Assembly: GCA_027214255.1 (NCBI GenBank)
Contig: JAPWHL010000004.1
Coordinates: 162,972-226,971 of the forward strand
Direction of reading: 5' to 3'
DNA from: Roseovarius aestuarii
GTDB taxonomy: Bacteria; Pseudomonadota; Alphaproteobacteria; Rhodobacterales; Rhodobacteraceae
DNA length: 64,000 nt
Made by a program: the position numbers and the translations under genes. Within the stretch, counting starts at the first letter, position 1. The number at the start of each line of letters is the position of its first letter. The notes below the pieces were generated by a model. The model saw only the letters and a list, made by a program, of their open reading frames with translations, was not told where the DNA came from and ran no database searches. Shown here one piece after another: positions 1-9,194 of this stretch.

Positions 1-606
1 ATACCAGACTATGAAATGCTTGAATTGGTTCTGTTTCGCGCCATTCCGCGTCGCGATGTCAAACCTTTGGCGCGTCAGTTGCTGGACATCTTCGGCGATT
101 TCAACGGCGTGGTTTCAGCCCCGGTAGAACGTTTGAAATCTGTCAACGGCATCGGCGAAGCGGTGATCGTAGAGCTAAAGATAATCGAAGCAGCCAGCCA
201 CCGTTTATCCCGTTCTCGCGTGATGAAACGACAGGTTCTGTCGTCATGGAATGCGTTGTTAGAGTATTGTCAGGCCACAATGGCTCACCGCGATACCGAG
301 CAATTTCGGCTGTTTTTTCTGGATACGAAGAACGTTTTGATTGCCGACGAAGAACAGGCAAAAGGCACCGTTGATCATGTCCCCGTCTATCCGAGAGAGG
401 TCGTGAAACGAGCGCTAGAGTTGAACGCCTCTGCGTTGATTCTGGTGCACAATCACCCATCAGGTGATCCGACACCGTCAGAGGCGGATATTATTATGAC
501 CCGCAAGATTCAGGACGCTGCCGAAGTCATGGGAATCACTCTGCACGACCATTTGATCATCGGGAAGTCCTGCGAGCTCAGCTTTCGCAGCGAAGGGTAT
601 TTATAG
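1..606 (+). CDS. radC: RadC-family JAB-domain protein, 5' end outside the window
   Basis: The reading frame is open from base 1 and the first codons already read as conserved RadC sequence (IPDYEMLELVLF), so the start lies upstream and roughly the first 50 residues are missing. A helix-hairpin-helix-like segment (SVNGIGEA) is followed by the JAB/MPN+ metalloprotease-like core with the motif HNHPSGDPTPSEAD; its first His codon is at 448-450, and this is the JAMM zinc-site pattern. RadC proteins are historically linked to DNA repair and recombination, but their biochemical role is unsettled. The gene converges on the next gene with only 35 bp between them. Confidence 0.93.
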   Translation: MPDYEMLELVLFRAIPRRDVKPLARQLLDIFGDFNGVVSAPVERLKSVNGIGEAVIVELKIIEAASHRLSRSRVMKRQVLSSWNALLEYCQATMAHRDTEQFRLFFLDTKNVLIADEEQAKGTVDHVPVYPREVVKRALELNASALILVHNHPSGDPTPSEADIIMTRKIQDAAEVMGITLHDHLIIGKSCELSFRSEGYL

Positions 607-641
607 GAACTTATCCCGGACATGCACTGGTGTAGCTCAGG

Positions 642-2201
642 TTATCGCACCCAAATCTCAACTCGTCGATTGGCGCGCCGTCCCCATTCGGTATCATCAC
701 AAGCCATCGGCATCGCCTCACCATATGCGTCGGTTTCTAGGCTTAACCGGTTTAACTGCGCCGTTTCAGCGGTGCGTACCACCGCATCGCGCACGGCATT
801 GGCGCGCCGCAAGGCGATCTCGCGATTGTTTTGCGCCGGGCCTTCGCCATCGGAAAACCCGACAAACACAAGACGCCGCCCGTCGTAGAACCCGCTTTCC
901 AAGGCGTGTGCCAATCCCGACACGTTCGAGCGTGATTGCGCATCCAGCCGCGCCGATCCTGCCTCGAACCGAAAGGTGGTAGTCAAACGTTTCAGCGGGC
1001 TAAGCGCCTCGACCATGCGTTGCAACTCTTCCAAACCGATTTCGCCTCCGGCGCGCAAAACTGCGTTAGCAAAGCGATCTCCCTGTGCGTTGATCTCAAT
1101 CTCTTCGGGCAATTGGTCGACAAATCCTGCCCGCCGAATGACCAGCTGCGCGGCAGGCTCACGCGAAAACGCCAGAAACTCGCGCACCAGTTTCGGCATA
1201 CGCCGTGCAGGGGTATAAAGAAACATGGGCGCGGTCAGCGGGTAATCCTCGGTTTTGACCGCACGGCGGTCCGCTTTCATCGCGAACCCACAGGCCCCTT
1301 TCAGGGATAGCTCAAACGTAAGCCCCATTTCCGAGCGACTGCCCACACCCAACGCAAACGGATCGCGCGAAACACCGTGCGACAACGATTCGCCATCCAG
1401 ATGCCGTTGGGCATCGGAAACGAAGCTGTTTGCGCCGTTGATCAGCATCCGCTCGGCGGTGGATTGTCCCAGACCCGTTGTCGGGTCATGCAGATGGACA
1501 GCGATAGGAGCATCTGGTCCGCCCAGACCTACCCAACTGGTAATTTCACCTGACAGTACCTGCGCAAGTTCGGAAGTGGTGATCGACGTCACCGGGTTAC
1601 CCACCGAAACCAGCGGCACCAGCGCATCCAGCGCCAAAACCCGGCTGCGTGCGGCATCGCGTAAATCCCCCAATCCGGCATCGCGTCCGCGCACCGCCTC
1701 GTCCCGCGTGACTTCGCGCAGGGACATCGCAATGTCCGCCTCGCCAGCAAGCAGATCGGCAAAGCCTTCATCGGTATTTGTCAGTCGGAACCAAAACCGT
1801 CCGCGCACCTGATCGGCTTCGCGGTCAGTCAGTATATACGCGAACCGGGTTTCTGACAGATTTTCGCGGCTCAGTTCCAAACCCTGACGCAAGGCAAAGG
1901 CCTCGATCAACGCCGGCATCAAAACGCGTCCGATAGTGGGGGCCCCGGACAGGGTGACTTCGGCCACGTAATTGTTCAGGTTGGGACACCCTGGCCCCTC
2001 GCACAGCACGCCCGAGCCATCCACCGTCAATTCGCCATAGATCGTGTCGACGCGATAAAATTCGCCATCAAATCCCATCAAATCGCCAGAAATTTCAACT
2101 TCGCCGTCGCGAGACGTCAAGGTGACATCCTGCGCAACAGCCCCGAAGGTCAGTCCAAATAGAAAAAGTGCGGCGACAATCGCCGCACGCACCAAAGCCA
2201 T
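642..2201 (-). CDS. Periplasmic phosphate-binding-like domain fused to OmpA-like domain
   Basis: This is a 519-residue exported protein. I start it at the ATG at 2201, with GGGGG about 8 bases upstream, rather than at the TTG one codon earlier. A signal peptide ends near residue 24 (GAVAQ). The middle (about 65-340) resembles a PstS-type substrate-binding domain, with a GAPTIG opening and segments such as FRLTNTDEGFADLLAGEADIA. The last 130 residues form an OmpA-like peptidoglycan-binding domain (FEAGSARLDAQSRSNV, then FVGFSDGEG and NREIALRRANAVRD). The fusion suggests a cell-wall-anchored ligand-binding protein. No ABC transporter genes are adjacent, so transport is not implied. Confidence 0.85.
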   Translation of the reverse strand: MALVRAAIVAALFLFGLTFGAVAQDVTLTSRDGEVEISGDLMGFDGEFYRVDTIYGELTVDGSGVLCEGPGCPNLNNYVAEVTLSGAPTIGRVLMPALIEAFALRQGLELSRENLSETRFAYILTDREADQVRGRFWFRLTNTDEGFADLLAGEADIAMSLREVTRDEAVRGRDAGLGDLRDAARSRVLALDALVPLVSVGNPVTSITTSELAQVLSGEITSWVGLGGPDAPIAVHLHDPTTGLGQSTAERMLINGANSFVSDAQRHLDGESLSHGVSRDPFALGVGSRSEMGLTFELSLKGACGFAMKADRRAVKTEDYPLTAPMFLYTPARRMPKLVREFLAFSREPAAQLVIRRAGFVDQLPEEIEINAQGDRFANAVLRAGGEIGLEELQRMVEALSPLKRLTTTFRFEAGSARLDAQSRSNVSGLAHALESGFYDGRRLVFVGFSDGEGPAQNNREIALRRANAVRDAVVRTAETAQLNRLSLETDAYGEAMPMACDDTEWGRRANRRVEIWVR

Positions 2202-2226
2202 CAAAAGACCCCCGGAGGTTGCGGAA

Positions 2227-3210
2227 TTAATTCCGCGCGATAGTCAGGTCATTTAGCAGGTTTTTCAACACAAGAAAGTCACCAGCGGCATCGCATTCAG
2301 GCATTGCCAGCGAAACATCCTGCACCTGAAGGTCACCACCCGCCCGCAATTGCAGCGATTGGGCCTCGACATCGCGGGCACAATTGGCTGCGCTCACTTC
2401 GGCCTCGACGCTTAGGCTGACGCTACCATCGGGCCCGGTCAGTTGGCTGGGGAAAGTGTATACTTCTGCCATCAATGACCCTGACAGTGTAGGATTACCC
2501 AAGCGGGTCAGGAAACCACGCTCGCCGGTTGCAGCGTCGCTAACATCACGAGGTGCCTCGGACCAGACGTGGCCTTCTGAGCCATAGTCCGCGCCAAATT
2601 CGAGCGCGTGCAAATGCATGTCCAAATCACCCTGCCATTGAACGGCAACGCGCTCGTAAAACTCCAACGCATCAATTGTGGTGTTGGCCACCGCACCTTC
2701 GCCATTCGGAAAGGCCGCGATAAACACAGCCTCCGTCGCAAGCGCGGGCACCAACATGCTGGCATGGCCGCCCTCGTCAGTGACTTGACTGAACATCAAG
2801 CCGTTGTGGTGCATGGTAAAGCGTTCGTTTGGCATGCAGGGCACATCCAGAGACAGCAACGCCATAGCACCCGGCGCTGCGTCCGCAGTTAGGGTGTAAT
2901 CACATGTGAATGCAGGCGCAGGTTCTTCACCCGGCACATCGTCCAGAATGCTCGTATCCAACGCAGCAGGAGTCTCCGCAGCGGGGGGTTGCGCCAATGG
3001 GCTGGGTTGCAGTGTGGCTGACGGCAAGGCCGACGTCAGGGTGATTTCGTCCAATTCCAACGCGCCAGACGCGTTAGACTCCTGGATGGATGTCGGCGGG
3101 GATGTGTTAGCGAAAGGCGTTGTTTTTCCACCCGACTGCATGAAATAGCCGGCGCCCAGCGCCACTGCCACTGTACCGCAGCCCAAGGCGATCAATCTGA
3201 TCTTTTGCAT
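2227..3210 (-). CDS. Uncharacterised membrane-anchored protein downstream of secA
   Basis: This is a 327-residue protein starting at an ATG preceded by GGAGAATCGTT. Residues 4-26 form one membrane anchor or uncleaved signal (LIALGCGTVAVALGAGYFM). A Pro/Ser/Thr/Ala-rich linker runs to about residue 95, followed by a globular domain with conserved-looking cysteines (FTCDYTL, DVPCMPNE, ANCARD, MPECDA) that could form disulfides outside the cytoplasm. It lies in the same direction as secA and 140 bp downstream. Homologues in this family are often labelled 'translocase', probably only because of that position. I see no Sec domain and assign no function. Confidence 0.75.
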   Translation of the reverse strand: MQKIRLIALGCGTVAVALGAGYFMQSGGKTTPFANTSPPTSIQESNASGALELDEITLTSALPSATLQPSPLAQPPAAETPAALDTSILDDVPGEEPAPAFTCDYTLTADAAPGAMALLSLDVPCMPNERFTMHHNGLMFSQVTDEGGHASMLVPALATEAVFIAAFPNGEGAVANTTIDALEFYERVAVQWQGDLDMHLHALEFGADYGSEGHVWSEAPRDVSDAATGERGFLTRLGNPTLSGSLMAEVYTFPSQLTGPDGSVSLSVEAEVSAANCARDVEAQSLQLRAGGDLQVQDVSLAMPECDAAGDFLVLKNLLNDLTIARN

Positions 3211-3296
3211 AACGATTCTCCACGAAACTCAGGAACTCTCACAGAGATACTTACTTCGTGAAAACGGCGCCTATATGGCCATGGCGCGGAGTCATT

Positions 3297-3318
3297 CGGG
3301 CCGCAGCATGGCGGCCCG
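3297..3318. other. GC-rich hairpin downstream of secA
   Basis: An 8-bp perfect stem, CGGGCCGC (3297-3304) with GCGGCCCG (3311-3318), closes a 6-base loop 33 bp after the secA stop. There is no U-run on either strand, so it is not a classical intrinsic terminator. It could protect the secA mRNA 3' end or mark a Rho-dependent stop. Confidence 0.45.
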
Positions 3319-3350
3319 GTGACGGAAAATCAGGAATAGCCGCGGAATGA

Positions 3351-6050
3351 TCAGGCTAAACGGCCGTGGCAATGCTTGAACTTCTTGCCCGATCCACATG
3401 GGCAAAGCGAGTTACGCGTTGGATTGCCCCATGTGGATGGATCGTTCTCGTCAAAACCCTCAATAGCGCCTTCAAGGGGCTGTGAGGCATCGATCGCATC
3501 ATCCAGCTTGGACTGAGCTGCAGCCTGCTGTTCCATTAACTGTTGCAACAATGCTTGCTGATCTTCTTCCGAGACAGGCTGTGCCTGAGCCAGTTTCTGA
3601 GTGACGTCCTGACGCAGCCCATCCAGCATTGATTCGAACAGTTGGAACGCCTCATTCTTATATTCGCTCAACGGGTCACGTTGCGCATAGCCGCGAAACC
3701 CGACAACGCTGCGCAAATGCTCAAGCGTCAACAGGTGTTCGCGCCATTTTGCGTCAATCGTTTGCAGCAACAGTTGCTTTTCGACCTGACGCATGTTCGT
3801 CGCGCCAAAGGCAACGGCCTTTTGCGCCATCATTTCATCCGCAGCTTTTTCAATGCGTTCGGAAATTTCTTCATCGTCCACACCCTCTTCGGCGGCCCAT
3901 TCGGTCACCGGCAGGTCCATGTTCAGGCTTTCGATGATCGCAGCGCGCAGGCCTTCTACGTCCCATTGGTCGGCATAGGTTTTGGGTGGCATGTACTGAT
4001 CAATCAAGTCATCGATCACCTCCCCGCGCATGTCCTTGACGATAGAACTAAGATCTGCGGCGCGCATGATTTCCAAACGCTGACCAAAGATCACCTTACG
4101 CTGTTCGTTCATTACATCGTCGAACTTCAGCAGCTGTTTACGAATATCAAAGTTGCGCCCTTCAACCTTGGCCTGAGCACGCTCTAGCGATTTATTCACC
4201 CATGGGTGGATAATCGCTTCGTCTTCTTTCATGCCAAGGCCTGACAGAACTTTTTCCAGACGCTCTGACCCGAAAATACGCATCAGATCGTCATCGAGAC
4301 TGAGGAAGAAGGCGGACTTACCGGGGTCACCCTGACGGCCAGAACGGCCGCGAAGCTGATTGTCGATACGCCGGCTTTCGTGGCGTTCTGTTGCCAGAAC
4401 GAACAGACCACCCGCATCCTTGACTGCCTGCTCATCCGCAGTATGCGCGGCTTCTAACTTGGCCCGGATTGCTTCGGGGTCGCCCTCGGGGTCGTCGGCA
4501 ATCGCCTGAAGAATCTTCAGTTCAAGATTGCCGCCCAGTTTGATATCGGTACCACGACCGGCCATATTGGTGGCAATTGTCACCGCCCCCAGCTTACCAG
4601 CGTCGCCGACGATTTGCGCTTCTTTTTCGTGCTGACGCGCGTTCAGGACGTTATGTTCGATCCCTGCAGCCGTCAAAAGCTGACTGAGCGTTTCAGACTT
4701 TTCGATAGATGTGGTGCCGACCAGCGTAGGCTGACCTTTTTCATGCGCCGCCTGAATTGCCTTGATCACCGCCTTGAATTTCTCGTCCTGCGTTCGATAG
4801 ACGGCGTCATCTTTGTCTTCGCGGGCGATGGGGCGGTTAGTGGGCACTTCTACAACGCCCAGACCATAGATTTCGCCAAATTCCTCGGCTTCGGTGGCCG
4901 CAGTACCGGTCATGCCGGACAGGCGATCGTATAGACGGAAATAGTTCTGGAACGTGACCTGCGCCAGCGTCACGTTTTCGGGTTGAATATCACAGCCTTC
5001 TTTGGCCTCAATCGCCTGATGCAGCCCGTCTGACAGGCGTCGACCAGCCATCATGCGGCCCGTAAACTCATCGATCAACATCACTTCGCCGTCGCGAACG
5101 ATATAATCCTTGTCCTTGGTGAACAGTTTATGCGCACGCAAACCCTGATTAACGTGGTGCACGATTGTCGTACTTTCAGGATCATACAAGGATTGGTCGG
5201 CCGGCAGGATCCCGCGTTCAACCAACAGTTTCTCTAGAAACTCGTTACCTTCATCCGTGAAGGTAACGTTGCGCGTTTTCTCGTCCAGCTTGAAATGCTC
5301 GTCCGCCAATTCGGGAATCAACGTGTCGATGGACAGATAAAGATCCGAGCGATCCTGCGCCGGGCCAGAAATGATCAGCGGTGTCCGCGCCTCGTCAATC
5401 AGGATACTGTCAACCTCGTCCACAATAGCAAAATTGTGGCCACGTTGCGCCATCTGGCCCAGATCCGAGCGCATATTGTCCCGCAAGTAATCAAAGCCCA
5501 ACTCGTTGTTCGTGGCATAGGTCACGTCACAGGCATAGGCTGCGCGCTTCTCTCCGTCGGGTTGTTGGGGGTAAACGACACCGGTGGTCATGCCCAGCGC
5601 GGTAAACACGTTGCTCATCCATTCCGCGTCACGCTTGGCCAGATAATCGTTAACTGTAACGATATGCACGCCTTTGCCGGTCAGAGCATTCAGATAGGCG
5701 GGAAAAGTCGCCACGAGAGTTTTGCCCTCGCCCGTTTTCATTTCCGAAATATTGCCCTGATGCAAAAAGATTCCGCCCATCAGCTGCACGTCAAATGCGC
5801 GTAGCCCCAAGGCACGGCGTGCCGCCTCGCGGCAATTCGCAAACGCCTCTGGCAGAAGATCGTCCAGACTCTCTCCTGCGGCGGCGCGTTTACGCAATTC
5901 GCCAGTTTTTTCAATCAGGCCTTCATCCGAGAGCTTTTCGATCTCAGGTTCCAGCGCGTTAATCTTAACTATCAGGGGGCGCGTCGCTTTGACCTTGCGG
6001 TCATTGGGGGTGCCGAACACCTTTTTGGCGACAGTTCCTAAACCCAGCAT
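3351..6050 (-). CDS. secA: Preprotein translocase ATPase SecA
   Basis: SecA is the motor that pushes unfolded preproteins through SecYEG at the inner membrane. The start is taken at the ATG at 6050 ([13 protein letters not shown]), which matches family N-termini; the frame stays open for 20 further codons upstream. The protein has 899 residues, normal for the family. Visible motifs are Walker A (EMKTGEGKT, about 103-111), the DEAD-like Walker B ([12 protein letters not shown]), the helicase motif [11 protein letters not shown] and [11 protein letters not shown]. The C-terminus carries the zinc and SecB-binding motif [14 protein letters not shown]. SecB, its chaperone partner, is also encoded in this window. 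Confidence 0.98.
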   Translation of the reverse strand: MLGLGTVAKKVFGTPNDRKVKATRPLIVKINALEPEIEKLSDEGLIEKTGELRKRAAAGESLDDLLPEAFANCREAARRALGLRAFDVQLMGGIFLHQGNISEMKTGEGKTLVATFPAYLNALTGKGVHIVTVNDYLAKRDAEWMSNVFTALGMTTGVVYPQQPDGEKRAAYACDVTYATNNELGFDYLRDNMRSDLGQMAQRGHNFAIVDEVDSILIDEARTPLIISGPAQDRSDLYLSIDTLIPELADEHFKLDEKTRNVTFTDEGNEFLEKLLVERGILPADQSLYDPESTTIVHHVNQGLRAHKLFTKDKDYIVRDGEVMLIDEFTGRMMAGRRLSDGLHQAIEAKEGCDIQPENVTLAQVTFQNYFRLYDRLSGMTGTAATEAEEFGEIYGLGVVEVPTNRPIAREDKDDAVYRTQDEKFKAVIKAIQAAHEKGQPTLVGTTSIEKSETLSQLLTAAGIEHNVLNARQHEKEAQIVGDAGKLGAVTIATNMAGRGTDIKLGGNLELKILQAIADDPEGDPEAIRAKLEAAHTADEQAVKDAGGLFVLATERHESRRIDNQLRGRSGRQGDPGKSAFFLSLDDDLMRIFGSERLEKVLSGLGMKEDEAIIHPWVNKSLERAQAKVEGRNFDIRKQLLKFDDVMNEQRKVIFGQRLEIMRAADLSSIVKDMRGEVIDDLIDQYMPPKTYADQWDVEGLRAAIIESLNMDLPVTEWAAEEGVDDEEISERIEKAADEMMAQKAVAFGATNMRQVEKQLLLQTIDAKWREHLLTLEHLRSVVGFRGYAQRDPLSEYKNEAFQLFESMLDGLRQDVTQKLAQAQPVSEEDQQALLQQLMEQQAAAQSKLDDAIDASQPLEGAIEGFDENDPSTWGNPTRNSLCPCGSGKKFKHCHGRLA

Positions 6051-6128
6051 ATTCAATCCGTTCCGGTGATTTGACGTCTCATTGTTGGCAATGACTTGCC
6101 CCGTTACCATTGCACGCCTAAAACGGGC

Positions 6129-6157
6129 ATATAATGGCGGGAATGCCTTGATCTTAA
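6129..6157 (-). promoter_or_regulatory. Candidate secA promoter overlapping a divergent -10
   Basis: On the minus strand TTAAGA (6157-6152), a 17-base spacer and TTATAT (6134-6129) fit a sigma-70-type promoter for secA. The same bases read on the plus strand as TATAAT (6130-6135), a consensus -10 for ppiC, although the plus strand lacks a well-spaced -35. The two start sites would compete. Confidence 0.4.
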
Positions 6158-6240
6158 GGCGATGTAAGGGCCTGCTGCCACAGTGTCAACGTTGCGCTCC
6201 ACGCGCCCGCCATCTCCCTAGAGGACAAAGGACCCCTTGT

Positions 6241-7098
6241 ATGCTTGACTATTTCAGAACTTTAGCTGCCGCGCTTGCCCTTGGAGGGTTGGTTGCGACC
6301 CCTTCCATGGCCGCTGAAGACGCACCCACCGCCGATACGGTCGTTGCGACGGTGAACGGCACGGACATTACTTTGGGTCACATGTTGGTTTTACGCGAGG
6401 GTCTGCCGCAACAGTTTGCGCAACTTCCCGCCGAAGTACTGTTTGGCGGTATTCTGGATCAATTGATCAGCCAGACACTGCTGATGGACGCCTACGAAGG
6501 CGATGTCTCTAAACGCATTGAACGGACGCTGGAAAACGAACGCCGCGCTCTGATCGCGACGGATGAAATGACCCGTATCGTCGAAGGTGGGCTTACAGAA
6601 GAAGCCATCGCCGCCGCGTATAAAGAAACATACGCCGATGCCCCGGACACTACAGAGTATCAGGCCGCGCATATTTTGGTCGAAACCGAAGAAAAAGCCC
6701 TGGAACTGATTGGCATGCTGGATGATGGCGCAGACTTTGCTGCACTGGCTCAGGAACATTCTACCGGCCCCTCCGGCCCCAGTGGTGGCAAGTTGGGCTG
6801 GTTCAGCACCGGAATGATGGTTCAACCCTTTCAGGACGCCGTCGAAAAATTGTCCCCCGGGGACGTGTCGGGACCGGTTCAAACGCAATTTGGCTGGCAT
6901 GTTATCCTGCTGGAAGACACTCGCACCAAAGATCAGCCAAAATTGGAAGACGTCCGTGGCGATATCGAAAGTCAGCTTAGCCAGCAAGTTATCGACGCCG
7001 AAATCCAGCGTCTGACAAAACTGGGCAGCGTCGATCGCGCGGCAGGTGATGCCCTGAACCCATCCGTTCTGGATCAAGTAGACCTTTTGGAAGAGTAA
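6241..7098 (+). CDS. Periplasmic peptidyl-prolyl isomerase, parvulin type
   Basis: This is a 285-residue exported foldase of the PpiC/SurA/PrsA type. I start it at the ATG at 6241 because a clean signal peptide follows (MLDYFRTLAAALALGGLVATPSMAA) and AAAGGA lies upstream; the frame stays open further upstream. The parvulin domain (about 135-235) shows the typical blocks AAHILVETEE, FAALAQEHSTGPSGPSGGKLGWF and QTQFGWHVI. The expected role is cis-trans prolyl isomerisation and chaperoning of secreted or outer-membrane proteins. It is divergent from secA, which fits a shared role in export. argJ starts 6 bp after it. Confidence 0.93.
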   Translation: MLDYFRTLAAALALGGLVATPSMAAEDAPTADTVVATVNGTDITLGHMLVLREGLPQQFAQLPAEVLFGGILDQLISQTLLMDAYEGDVSKRIERTLENERRALIATDEMTRIVEGGLTEEAIAAAYKETYADAPDTTEYQAAHILVETEEKALELIGMLDDGADFAALAQEHSTGPSGPSGGKLGWFSTGMMVQPFQDAVEKLSPGDVSGPVQTQFGWHVILLEDTRTKDQPKLEDVRGDIESQLSQQVIDAEIQRLTKLGSVDRAAGDALNPSVLDQVDLLEE

Positions 7099-7104
7099 AC
7101 AATC

Positions 7105-8334
7105 GTGGCAAAAATAACGTCCGTTTCTCCCTTGGCCCCAGCGGCCTTTCCTGACTTGCCTGTGATAAAAGGCGTACGCTTTGCCACCGTGGCAGCAGGC
7201 GTGCGTTATCAAGGACGAACTGACGTTATGCTGGCGCATCTCGCGCCGGGAAGTTCGGTGGCGGGCGTTTTCACACGCTCGGCCACGCGGGCGGCACCGG
7301 TGTTGGACTGTCAGGCCAAGATTGGGCGTGCCGGGGATGAAGGTGCGGCAATCATTGTAAACTCAGGCAATGCTAATGCCTTTACCGGTCGGCATGGGAT
7401 CGAATCGGTCCGCCACATCACCAACGCGGTCGCCACCGCGCTCGATCTGCCTGAAACGCGTGTTTTTTCATCCTCGACCGGGGTGATTGGGGAACCATTG
7501 GCCCATAATCGCATAACCGCAAAGGTCGACGATCTGACGCGCGCATTGGACGCTGGCGCAATCGAAGCGGCGGCGCGGGCCATCATGACCACCGACACGT
7601 TCCCCAAAGGGTCGACCACAAGTGTGGAAATCGACGGACAAACTGTGCAGATCGCGGGGATCGCCAAAGGCTCGGGCATGATCGAGCCCGACATGGGCAC
7701 GATGCTGGTCTACATTTTCACTGATGCGCGTGTTGAACTGCCTGTTCTTCAATCCATGGTGTCGGCGCTGAACCGGCAAACATTTAACTGCATCACCGTA
7801 GACAGTGATACGTCAACGTCTGACATGGTTTTGGTCGGCGCAACCGGCGCGTCAGGCGTAGATATCACCGAACACTCCATTGGCTTTATGGAGGGTTTGC
7901 GCCGCGTGATGCTGGACCTCGCGCAACAGGTGGTACGTGACGGCGAAGGCGCAACCAAACTTGTCGAAGTTTCTGTTACCGGCGCGGCCAGCGACAGCGA
8001 CGCGCACATCCATGCCAAATCGATAGCCAACTCACCCCTGGTGAAAACGGCAATAGCAGGCGAAGACCCCAATTGGGGCCGCGTCGTCATGGCAGTTGGA
8101 AAATCCGGCGCGCGCGCGGATCGGGATACGTTGTCAATCTGGTTTGGCGACATACGCGTGGCCGAGAATGGCTGGGTCAGCCCAGATTACAACGAAGAGG
8201 CCGCAGCGGCCTACATGAAAAACCCCGAGTTGATGATTCAGGTTGATCTGGGCCTTGGCGGCGGAACCGCCCGTGTTTGGACCTGTGACCTGACCCATGG
8301 CTATATCGACATTAACGCAGACTATCGTTCATGA
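7105..8334 (+). CDS. argJ: Bifunctional ornithine acetyltransferase/N-acetylglutamate synthase ArgJ
   Basis: ArgJ recycles the acetyl group in arginine biosynthesis: it moves acetyl from N-acetylornithine to glutamate and can also use acetyl-CoA. The 409-residue protein starts at a GTG. ArgJ is made as a precursor that cleaves itself before a threonine, which becomes the nucleophile; here the site reads KGSGMIEPDMGTML with Thr199. The residue before it is Gly rather than the more usual Ala. Other family blocks are SSTGVIGE, DSDTSTSDM and EDPNWGRVVMA. It sits between ppiC and mutT in a tight operon. argG, later in the same pathway, lies elsewhere in the window. Confidence 0.97.
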   Translation: MAKITSVSPLAPAAFPDLPVIKGVRFATVAAGVRYQGRTDVMLAHLAPGSSVAGVFTRSATRAAPVLDCQAKIGRAGDEGAAIIVNSGNANAFTGRHGIESVRHITNAVATALDLPETRVFSSSTGVIGEPLAHNRITAKVDDLTRALDAGAIEAAARAIMTTDTFPKGSTTSVEIDGQTVQIAGIAKGSGMIEPDMGTMLVYIFTDARVELPVLQSMVSALNRQTFNCITVDSDTSTSDMVLVGATGASGVDITEHSIGFMEGLRRVMLDLAQQVVRDGEGATKLVEVSVTGAASDSDAHIHAKSIANSPLVKTAIAGEDPNWGRVVMAVGKSGARADRDTLSIWFGDIRVAENGWVSPDYNEEAAAAYMKNPELMIQVDLGLGGGTARVWTCDLTHGYIDINADYRS

Positions 8335-8729
8335 AGATGGTTCTGGTTTCGGCGGTCGCTCTGATTGATGTCGACGGGCGGATTTTGCTAACGCAGCGCC
8401 CCGAAGGTAAATCAATGGCCGGTTTGTGGGAGTTTCCCGGTGGCAAGGTAGAACAAGGTGAAACGCCTGAGGGCGCCTTGATTCGCGAACTGCAGGAAGA
8501 GTTGGGAATCAACACCTGGGCCAGCTGCCTGGCGCCATTAACTTTTGCCAGCCATCGTTATGATGATTTTCATCTGCTGATGCCCCTGTTTGCCTGCCGT
8601 AAATGGGAGGGTATCCCCCACGGACGCGAGAATCAGGCGCTCAAATGGGTTCGAGCAATCGATTTAAAATCCTATCCGATGCCCCCCGCCGATATCCCGT
8701 TAATCCCAATCTTGCGGGAATGGGTCTAA
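8331..8729 (+). CDS. mutT: MutT-type Nudix hydrolase
   Basis: This is a 132-residue protein whose ATG overlaps the argJ stop by 4 bp, implying translational coupling. The Nudix box is complete (GKVEQGETPEGALIRELQEELGI, shown here only as its pattern G-x5-E-x7-REL-x2-ELGI, residues about 38-60). The length, the N-terminal VLVSAVALIDVDGRILL and the FPGGK element match MutT, which hydrolyses 8-oxo-dGTP and prevents A:T to C:G changes. The short C-terminal part with LKWVRAIDLKSYPMPPAD is also typical of MutT. Confidence 0.92.
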   Translation: MKMVLVSAVALIDVDGRILLTQRPEGKSMAGLWEFPGGKVEQGETPEGALIRELQEELGINTWASCLAPLTFASHRYDDFHLLMPLFACRKWEGIPHGRENQALKWVRAIDLKSYPMPPADIPLIPILREWV

Positions 8730-8884
8730 ATGCGGCTTTTTTGCGGCGCTTTCTGGGCGGTGATGTGAAATAGAGTGTTTTCTAGACAGTTTATTAGGAA
8801 TAAATTAACCTTATCCTTGATATCAACGCCTGAAAGAGTGATTTTAAGACAAATGAGATACGTCACTATCTGGGGGGATATGAC

Positions 8885-9019
8885 ATGATTCGCACAATTC
8901 GACTTGGAAGCTGCGTTTTGGTGCAGGGCATTTTCGTTAAACTTCTACCCGATGGACGGGTTCAGGTTCGTGATGGTGATCGCGTGTTTTCCGGCCAGCC
9001 GGTTGGCAAAGCTGCCTAG
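8885..9019 (+). CDS. Small conserved-looking protein, 44 residues
   Basis: A short gene with a strong ribosome-binding site (GGGGGGAT, about 5 bases before the ATG) encodes 44 residues: it begins MIRTIRLGSCVLVQG, continues with IFVKLLPDGRVQVRDGDRVF and ends GQPVGKAA. The pattern suggests a small all-beta fold. It stands alone, 155 bp after mutT, and is followed within 35 bp by two consecutive terminator hairpins. Together these support a real, separately ended transcript. I believe similar peptides exist in related genomes, but I cannot confirm it and know no function. Confidence 0.7.
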   Translation: MIRTIRLGSCVLVQGIFVKLLPDGRVQVRDGDRVFSGQPVGKAA

Positions 9020-9051
9020 AACAATCAAATTCTCGGATAGATAGACGTGCA

Positions 9052-9079
9052 GCGTTTGGAGTTTTGTCCAAACGCTTTT
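9052..9079 (+). terminator. First intrinsic terminator after the 44-residue gene
   Basis: A 9-bp perfect stem, GCGTTTGGA (9052-9060) with TCCAAACGC (9067-9075), closes a 6-base loop and is followed directly by TTTT. Confidence 0.75.
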
Positions 9080-9081
9080 AT

Positions 9082-9111
9082 GGGCCAACCCTAAGGGATG
9101 GCCCTTTTTTT
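9082..9111 (+). terminator. Second intrinsic terminator after the 44-residue gene
   Basis: The stem GGGCCA (9082-9087) with TGGCCC (9099-9104) is followed by seven T (9105-9111). It lies 2 bp after the first hairpin, making a tandem terminator. Confidence 0.85.
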
Positions 9112-9144
9112 GTTGCGGACACCTTAGAAGATTGAAGGAATGAA

Positions 9145-9171
9145 AAAGGGCCGCGCAATGCACGGCCCTTT
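9145..9171 (-). terminator. Terminator of the rimP-nusA-ylxR-infB operon
   Basis: The stem AAAGGGCCG (9145-9153) with CGGCCCTTT (9163-9171) lies about 24 bp beyond the infB stop. On the minus strand it ends in a run of T, so it stops leftward transcription; it may also work as a weak rightward terminator. Confidence 0.8.
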
Positions 9172-9194
9172 CCTATTTCCAATTCTGTCGATCT

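Noticed and set aside
3297..3318. Intrinsic terminator for secA
   Set aside because: The stem is good, but neither strand has a T-run after it. It is listed only as a hairpin.
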